From CAYOSU01 sp964406735 (lineage in GTDB: Bacteria > Bacillota > Clostridia > Christensenellales > CAMQZB01), in NCBI GenBank assembly GCA_964406735.1, contig CAYOSU010000002.1, forward strand, positions 68,801-132,800: a stretch of 64,000 nt of DNA, in the 5' to 3' direction. Below, in pieces: positions 59,592 through 64,000 of the stretch. The translations under genes were made by a program, and so were the position numbers. Below the pieces are notes generated by a model, which was not told the DNA's origin, searched no databases, and was given only the letters and a program-made list of their open reading frames with translations. How positions within the stretch are numbered: position 1 is the first letter of the stretch; every line of letters begins with the position of its first letter.

Positions 59592-59825
59592 ATGTCAACA
59601 TTCGATAAAGTTAAAGATCTGTTATCTAACCAGCTCAACATCGAAGAAGCTAAGGTTACTATGGAGTCTAATATCGCTACCGACCTCGGCGCTGATTCCC
59701 TCGACGTTTTTGAGATCCTTATGGGACTCGAAGAGGAATTCAACATCACGATCCCCGACGAGAAGGTCAACGAGATCAAGACCGTTGGCGACCTCGTTGC
59801 GTTTATCGACTCCGAGATCAAATAA
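59592..59825 (+). CDS. acpP: Acyl carrier protein
   Basis: Carries growing acyl chains in fatty acid synthesis. The 77-residue acidic protein has DLGADSLDVFEILM with Ser36 as the phosphopantetheine attachment site. Start ATG at 59592 with AAGGAG 9 nt upstream. Stand-alone gene with its own promoter and terminator, and no fab genes beside it. Confidence 0.96.
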   Translation: MSTFDKVKDLLSNQLNIEEAKVTMESNIATDLGADSLDVFEILMGLEEEFNITIPDEKVNEIKTVGDLVAFIDSEIK

Positions 59826-59842
59826 TTGCGTTTGAACGTAAG

Positions 59843-59869
59843 GCAGAGCTTTTTGGCTCTGCTTTTTTT
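59843..59869 (+). terminator. Intrinsic terminator of acpP
   Basis: GCAGAGC/GCTCTGC stem with 6-nt loop followed by seven T residues. Confidence 0.93.
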
Positions 59870-60312
59870 GTTTTTATGGGGTTTTTGGGTGTGGTGAGTA
59901 AGGTATATCAGTCGAGATTTTATAAAGAGAAAATTTGGTGGAAGATGGTTCGAAAAAGCTTTATATGGTTTTTATGCGAAGCAACGTGGCGTATTGGCGT
60001 TAGACAGTAAAACGCTTGACAAAGTGGGGCGTTTGGGATTTACTATTAGTTGTGTGTTTATGACATAGAAACAACAGAAGCGGCAGAAGAAAACTTTTAA
60101 TATCTTCTTTGGTCGTGCGATCGCCGTGTAGAAGCGATGGAAAAGGCGGAAGAAAGATTTTAGCATCTGTTATTTCGTGTGAAAATATTTTTTCGAAATC
60201 AGATACTTTTGAAGCTATTTGAGTGTTATTTTTAAGGTTATACAATAATTTTTGAGGGCGATCGGGAAAATTTTGAAAAAAGTTCCGACAAAACGGGGCT
60301 GTCGGTCGTTAC
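59870..60312. other. Gene-free interval before the sigma-factor gene
   Basis: No supported gene. At 60016, TTGACAAAGTGGGGCG resembles the -35 region at 55158 (TTGACAAGTTGGGGCG) and is followed by a possible -10 TACTAT or TTTACT. Two imperfect 30-bp direct repeats occur: GAAGCGGCAGAAGAAAACTTT near 60075-60105 and AAGGCGGAAGAAAGATTTT near 60143-60170 (both partly quoted). Role unknown. Confidence 0.4.
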
Positions 60313-60318
60313 TATAAT
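60285..60318 (+). promoter_or_regulatory. Promoter region of the sigma/anti-sigma pair
   Basis: TATAAT at 60313-60318. Upstream, CCGAC (60285-60289) and GTCGG (60301-60305) form an inverted repeat across the place where a -35 would lie. No standard -35 was found, so it may be an alternative-sigma or activator-dependent promoter. Confidence 0.45.
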
Positions 60319-60340
60319 GAAAGGGAGGAGCGGTGCGCTT

Positions 60341-60820
60341 ATGTCGCAGCGTGAGCTGACAACTGAAAACTTCGACGGATTTTATAGGCGCAACTTCGAC
60401 CTTGTGTACCGTACTTGCTACACCTACCTCAAAAACAAGGCTGAGGCCGAGGACGCTTGCGCAGACGTTTTCGTTAAGGCGTTATCGGGGGACTACTCGT
60501 TCAACGACGAGGCACACGAGAAAAAGTGGCTTGTCGCCGTCTCAATCAACCTTTGCAAGGATAGACTCAAAGCCTGGTGGAAGAAAAAGACAACGGCTAT
60601 CGACGACGAGGTGTTCGAGATCGGTAAAGCGGATTCCCAAGACGAGACGCTGGAGCTTATTCTGAAGCTTCCCACCAAGTACAAGGACGTAATTTATCTT
60701 CACTATTACATGGGATACAAGACGGACGAGGTTGCTAAGCTTTTGAAAAAGCCTTCCTCTACCGTCAGGAACAATCTCAAGGAAGCAAGAGAGCTTCTCA
60801 AAAAACAATTGGAAAAATAA
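60341..60820 (+). CDS. ECF-type RNA polymerase sigma factor
   Basis: A 159-residue two-domain sigma factor. Region 2 has FYRRNFDLVYRTCYTYLKNKAEAEDACADVF and KKWLVAVSINLCKDRLKAWWKK; region 4 has LPTKYKDVIYLHYYMGYKTDEVAKLL and STVRNNLKEARELLKK. The start at 60341 is preferred to 60317 because the latter overlaps the -10 box, and AGGAG lies 10 nt upstream. The next gene, 2 nt downstream, is a single-span membrane protein, the usual partner position. Autoregulation is possible. Confidence 0.9.
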   Translation: MSQRELTTENFDGFYRRNFDLVYRTCYTYLKNKAEAEDACADVFVKALSGDYSFNDEAHEKKWLVAVSINLCKDRLKAWWKKKTTAIDDEVFEIGKADSQDETLELILKLPTKYKDVIYLHYYMGYKTDEVAKLLKKPSSTVRNNLKEARELLKKQLEK

Positions 60821-60822
60821 TT

Positions 60823-61452
60823 ATGCAGGAAAACGACATCAGATCCTCTATCGACGCCATCACGGCAAGCGAGGAGGCAAAAAACAGAATATATAAGTCC
60901 GTTCTCGTGAAAACGGAGGCTAAAACGCAGAAAAAGCGTAAAACGAGCGCATTTTTTGCTAAGTCGAGGCGCACGCTTATGCCTATCGCCGCATGCTTTT
61001 GCATCGTACTTTTCTGCGGTGTGTTCTTATTCGGCGGCGGAGACGCAGGCTCGCCCGTTACTCACAGAAGCAGCGCTTACCACACCGTTGCGAGCGTTTC
61101 AGACTTCGAGGACATAGGAGTTTTTGTAGCTCTCCCCTCTTCTGCGGAAAACGAGATGTTCGAGATAATCGACGGCAACATCGCATCGGCTACATTTGAT
61201 ATCGGCGGCAAGACGTATTTCGTAAAAGCTTCCGACATCAGCGGAGACTTTACGGGCGTTACGGGCGAAGAGTCCATCGTTGAGGCGTTCTCCTCTAAGC
61301 AAAACGGCGTTATTACCAAGATTACGTCTTATACGACGACCGCACTCAAAGCGTACTGGACGGACGGCAAGGTGAATTTTTATCTTTATACCTACGCAGA
61401 CGTTACGCTCGACGAGTTCGTTGAAGTCGCTGACCTTATCGTTACGAAATGA
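60823..61452 (+). CDS. Single-span membrane protein, probable anti-sigma factor
   Basis: A 209-residue protein. Residues 1-51 are cytoplasmic and charged, 52-71 a membrane helix (MPIAACFCIVLFCGVFLF), and 72-209 an outside domain with repeated Thr/Tyr-rich strands. Cytoplasmic tail, helix and sensor domain, plus its place 2 nt after an ECF sigma gene, make a sigma-binding regulator the best guess. No zinc anti-sigma motif (HxxxCxxC) is seen. Terminator follows. Confidence 0.78.
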   Translation: MQENDIRSSIDAITASEEAKNRIYKSVLVKTEAKTQKKRKTSAFFAKSRRTLMPIAACFCIVLFCGVFLFGGGDAGSPVTHRSSAYHTVASVSDFEDIGVFVALPSSAENEMFEIIDGNIASATFDIGGKTYFVKASDISGDFTGVTGEESIVEAFSSKQNGVITKITSYTTTALKAYWTDGKVNFYLYTYADVTLDEFVEVADLIVTK

Positions 61453-61476
61453 TCCACATTTGTGCTTTTTTGGTAG

Positions 61477-61513
61477 AGAAAGCGGAGTTTTAAGCTCCGC
61501 TTTCTTTTTTTTT
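61477..61513 (+). terminator. Intrinsic terminator of the sigma operon
   Basis: AGAAAGCGGAG/CTCCGCTTTCT, 11-bp stem and 7-nt loop, then a T-run. Confidence 0.94.
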
Positions 61514-61573
61514 GTTTGGGGCGTTATTATTTCTGTGCGCTGCCCGAGATCCAGCTTTGGCTTCTGCCTTGCG

Positions 61574-61596
61574 CTTTTGCACTTGCAGTGCAAAAG
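61574..61596. repeat. Perfect short palindrome
   Basis: CTTTTGCACT and AGTGCAAAAG separated by TGC, a 10-bp perfect hairpin without a T-run, shortly before the dispersed repeat. Role unknown. Confidence 0.6.
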
Positions 61597-61608
61597 TTCA
61601 ACTACGCT

Positions 61609-61905
61609 TTAGATACACGAGGCAGCGTGCGAAGCGGTGGTTTCTATCTATAAATTATTATAATTAATAGTAGCCGTGGTTAGGTGGTAAAGCGGAGTTT
61701 GGTGGATTGAATTACTTCCGTTAGTCTCCTTCCACCGCTAACGCGGTCCCCCTCCCTCTCGGAGGGAGGCTTGTGTGGCTTCGCCACAAGTGAATAGTGA
61801 AGAGTGAAGAGTTGCGGATAAAGTTATTATTTAAAACAATCCCTCAGTCTGCTCCGCAGACAGCTCCCTTTACACAAAGGAGCCTTTCATATGGTCGAGT
61901 TTTTA
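61609..61905. repeat. Dispersed non-coding repeat, copy 2
   Basis: Begins CTTTAGATACACGAGGCAGC and continues through 61905. The part 61634-61793 is identical to 63831-63990 (160 bp). The second sub-element (61832-61905) with AACAATCCCTCAGTC, a GCTCCGCAGAC palindrome and CACAAAGGAGCCTTTCATAT also occurs in copy 1. Ends of sub-elements contain GTGAAGAGTGAAGAGT-type short tandem units. No protein is encoded. Confidence 0.85.
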
Positions 61906-62171
61906 TTTAGACTGGGTTGTTGGGTATATGAAGTTAATAGTTAGGAGCGGAGTTTGAGAAAACCTTTTTGTTTTTCGGCGGTAGTAAACCACCGCCCTAC
62001 GGGTGTGAGAAGCGGTTTTTAGTGAGTAAAGCTTCCTCTATTCCTTGCAAACGGGTTTTGAAGCGAAAGTTTATGTCTTAATAAAAGTTTTTGCAAAGAG
62101 TGGTCTCATCCGATCGCTCTTTTGCTTTGTCCAAAAAAGGGCTTGCAAAACGGCGAGGGGTGTGATAAACT
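61906..62171. other. Gene-free interval before the phage-remnant genes
   Basis: No gene is seen. GGCGGT and ACCGCC (near 61980-61997) form a small hairpin. At the right end TTGCAA (62143-62148), 17 bp and TAAACT (62166-62171, preceded by TGA as an extended -10) make a promoter that runs directly into the ATG at 62172. Confidence 0.5.
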
Positions 62172-63053
62172 ATGAATAACATGCGAACGATGTACGGCTT
62201 ATGTGCTAAGTACGGCATCGAGACGGACGGGAAGACTCCTCGGGAGCTCTGGCGAGAGATCCACGAAGCAGAGGAGCGGAAGAAGACGGAAGCTGCAAGG
62301 CGGATGGGCGTTGAGCGGGAAGACGATCCGGACGAAGAGTATTCGTTTGGGTGGGCGTTTTCAAAAGCGGAGATCCCAACGTCAACGGACGCAGTAGAAA
62401 CGGTTGACTTTGGCAAAGTAAAAAAGCCCGAAACGGCGTCCATTGTTTTAGAGACGATCGATAAGGTCGCCGCAAAGTACAAACTTAACAAGATAAAAAG
62501 CGTAAAGGTTGAAGCGTTGCCCATTGGCACTTACGGGAAAACGAACGGGAACGAGTTAATACTTTCCGAACGGTTATTGAAGTTCCCGGGAGCTGCCTAT
62601 CATATGAGCGTTACCGGTTGGCAAAAGAACAACGAATTGCGTCGAAAAGAGCTTGAAAGCGGCGAATTGCAAAAGCGATACACGAATGCAAGTGTGTTAC
62701 AAGCTAAAATGCAAGTGAAGTTTACTCGAAACGACGTTATCTATCCGGGCAAAGAGATAGAGACGACGGTACTTCACGAAATGGGGCACGTTGTAGCTGC
62801 ACAATTATTCGGGCAGTTGAATGATAATCGATATTTGAAAAACAGTATTCAGTTCGAAGAAGCCCAAAGAAAAGCCACTATTGTAAAACAAGCATATATA
62901 GATGCGATAAACGACGGAACTATTTATGAGCTTTCTTATTATGCATCCAAAAACGAGAAAGAGTTTTTTGCAGAGTGTTTTGTAATAAAGCACATCGGGA
63001 AAGAGCGTTTGCCTGAGAAAATAAATAAAATGATGGAAGAGGTAATGAAATGA
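62172..63053 (+). CDS. Phage-type zinc metallopeptidase-like protein (gluzincin motif)
   Basis: A 293-residue protein. Residues 10-32 (LCAKYGIETDGKTPRELWRE) resemble a short helical DNA-binding or scaffold region seen in prophage proteins. HEMGH at 202-206 is a zinc HExxH site, and NEKEFFAECFV (about 261-271) supplies a third-ligand Glu, as in gluzincins. Likely cytoplasmic. The gene may begin at 62172 or at the second ATG (62181), since the promoter's -10 touches the first ATG. It overlaps the next gene by 4 nt. Exact role unknown. Confidence 0.75.
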   Translation: MNNMRTMYGLCAKYGIETDGKTPRELWREIHEAEERKKTEAARRMGVEREDDPDEEYSFGWAFSKAEIPTSTDAVETVDFGKVKKPETASIVLETIDKVAAKYKLNKIKSVKVEALPIGTYGKTNGNELILSERLLKFPGAAYHMSVTGWQKNNELRRKELESGELQKRYTNASVLQAKMQVKFTRNDVIYPGKEIETTVLHEMGHVVAAQLFGQLNDNRYLKNSIQFEEAQRKATIVKQAYIDAINDGTIYELSYYASKNEKEFFAECFVIKHIGKERLPEKINKMMEEVMK

Positions 63054-63274
63054 CCGAAGAGTATGCACATGAACTTGAACGGATAGCCGACGAGATTGAA
63101 GAAGAAGACCCCGAACACGCAGAGTTGTTGCGTGCAGACGCAATGCTTATTCGTGGTAATCTCAACGACATAATCGAAGACCCAATCGAAGAAAGGAAAG
63201 CTGCCCTTGCAAAAAGATTAGGTATTCCTGTTGAAGAGGTGACGGATGAAGTCTTAGAACGATGGCGTTCATAG
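63050..63274 (+). CDS. Small acidic protein of phage remnant
   Basis: A 74-residue protein, 40% charged, mostly helical by appearance (EEYAHELERIADEIEEED). Overlap of 4 nt with the peptidase gene indicates coupling. Not recognised. Confidence 0.65.
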   Translation: MTEEYAHELERIADEIEEEDPEHAELLRADAMLIRGNLNDIIEDPIEERKAALAKRLGIPVEEVTDEVLERWRS

Positions 63275-63356
63275 CAAAATAAAAACAGCAAAATCACAGG
63301 ACGAGTAATCGTCCTTTTTTAATGCAAAAAAAAACAGCCCAAAGGAGAGTGATAGA

Positions 63357-63860
63357 TTGGCGAGGCTGACTAAATACAACACGAATATTGAGCCGTACTT
63401 AGAAGAAATCGAAAAAGACATCGCAGACGGAATGACCGAAACGAGCCTTGCTGCAAAATACAACGTGAGCTATGATATGTGGGCGAGGTACAAAGAAGAG
63501 TGGTCGGCATTTTCGGACGCTATAAAAAGAGGCAATCGACGACTTGACAAGGCGGTCGAGAATGCTCTTGCGAAATCGGCAAAAGGTTACTTCGTCGAAG
63601 AGGTCGATCAGGTGTTCGACGGCAAGGGTACGCTTGTTTCCGAAAAGAAGAAGCGTTACATCCCTCCGTCGCAAACGGCGCAGGTCTTTTGGCTCAAAAA
63701 CAGGTGCAAAGACACGTGGAAAGACCGTTCCGTGCTCGACGTCGAAGAGGGCGTTTCGTTGCCGAAAATCGAAGTCGTCGTTAAAGACCTCGGAGACGGG
63801 GGTGCTTTAGATACAACGAGCAGCGACGGAGCGGTGGTTTCTATCTATAAATTATTATAA
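63357..63860 (+). CDS. Terminase small subunit-like protein, 3' end replaced by repeat
   Basis: A 167-residue product. Residues ~25-55 form a helix-turn-helix (MTETSLAAKYNVSYDMWARY) and AVENALAKSAKGYFVEE, IPPSQTAQVFWLKNRCKDTWKDR follow the terminase small subunit/DNA-packaging pattern. TTG start with AAAGGAG 9 nt upstream. From about residue 149 onward the codons lie in the dispersed repeat (GCTTTAGATAC onward), so the native C-terminus is lost or replaced. A large subunit, expected next, is not present before the window edge. Confidence 0.72.
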   Translation: MARLTKYNTNIEPYLEEIEKDIADGMTETSLAAKYNVSYDMWARYKEEWSAFSDAIKRGNRRLDKAVENALAKSAKGYFVEEVDQVFDGKGTLVSEKKKRYIPPSQTAQVFWLKNRCKDTWKDRSVLDVEEGVSLPKIEVVVKDLGDGGALDTTSSDGAVVSIYKLL

Positions 63861-64000
63861 TTAATAGTAGCCGTGGTTAGGTGGTAAAGCGGAGTTTGGT
63901 GGATTGAATTACTTCCGTTAGTCTCCTTCCACCGCTAACGCGGTCCCCCTCCCTCTCGGAGGGAGGCTTGTGTGGCTTCGCCACAAGTGAAGAGTGAAGA
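63804..64000. repeat. Dispersed non-coding repeat, copy 3 (cut by window end)
   Basis: Homologous to 61609-61800 and identical to it over 160 bp (63831-63990 with 61634-61793). It cuts into the terminase-like gene and continues past the window edge. Confidence 0.9.

Noticed and set aside
59972..60245. Overlapping minus-strand frames between acpP and the sigma gene
   Set aside because: Composition is Phe/Ser/Lys-rich, no ribosome-binding site, two frames overlap each other, and no family is recognisable.
61609..61650. tRNA-gene fragment as an attachment site
   Set aside because: No acceptor stem, anticodon loop or CCA-proximal TTCNANNC box could be built from the repeat edge.
61574..61905. 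CRISPR-like repeats around the phage remnant
   Set aside because: Repeats are few, long and spaced by kilobases; there is no regular repeat-spacer pattern and no cas gene.
62078..62530. Minus-strand frame opposite the phage peptidase gene
   Set aside because: Shadow of a coding frame with an HExxH site and a coupled downstream gene; Ser/Phe-rich product.

Overview
The window looks like chromosome of an anaerobic, Gram-positive-type (Firmicutes, probably class Clostridia) bacterium. Supporting genes are RNase J, RsfS, Obg, UppP, TrmR/TrhP, an acyl carrier protein, a PerR-type regulator next to a reverse rubrerythrin, a second rubrerythrin, lipoproteins with short lipoboxes, and a DUF3343/cysteine-desulfurase pair typical of anaerobes. 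The species cannot be named from sequence alone. No rRNA, tRNA or CRISPR array was seen.

Layout. (1) 1-1212, minus strand: a metal-efflux operon of an ArsR/SmtB repressor, a free-standing HMA metallochaperone and the N-terminal part of a P1B-type ATPase cut by the window edge. (2) 1341-11835, minus: a LacI-controlled carbohydrate operon with an AgaS/GlmS-type SIS protein, a complete ABC importer, a class II aldolase, a cytoplasmic Cys-type sulfatase, a FucI-type isomerase and the transporter ATPase. Three near-identical palindromic operators lie at the two promoters. (3) 11914-34956, almost all minus: housekeeping genes including an HD phosphohydrolase, an EF-G paralogue, glutamate racemase, S20, rubrerythrin, an M28 peptidase, UppP, YhbY, a PrsA-like foldase, Mfd, Pth, Prs, TadA, RlmH, a CPBP protease, YycJ-like, Dtd, AroK, AroQ and a patatin. 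A TauE/SafE permease on the plus strand breaks the run. (4) 35015-36071, plus: perR and reverse rubrerythrin. (5) 36083-51246, minus apart from one plus-strand membrane gene: ITPase, tRNA wobble-uridine modification, RNase J, Ddl/MurF, the t6A genes tsaB and tsaE with rimI, deoC, RsfS, a fused NadD-YqeK, Obg and Nth. (6) 51259-61513, mixed: DUF3343 and cysteine desulfurase, thioredoxin, PlsC, a lipid kinase, a surface metallo-beta-lactamase protein, radical SAM protein, pyrimidine-nucleoside phosphorylase, ACP, and an ECF-like sigma factor with its membrane partner. (7) 61609-64000: a three-gene phage remnant between two identical 160-bp copies of a dispersed non-coding repeat.

Two patterns cut across the annotation. 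First, at least six genes without a Shine-Dalgarno sequence (HD protein, murI, tauE-like, uppP, pth, nth) have a -10 box only 5-9 nt before the start codon, which predicts leaderless mRNAs. Second, the long 5' leaders of two unrelated genes (55399 and pdp at 58162) share a 90-nt element whose first hairpin differs by a compensatory base-pair change. It could be a cis-regulatory RNA or a transcribed dispersed repeat. Related sequence also occurs at the edge of the repeats around the phage remnant.
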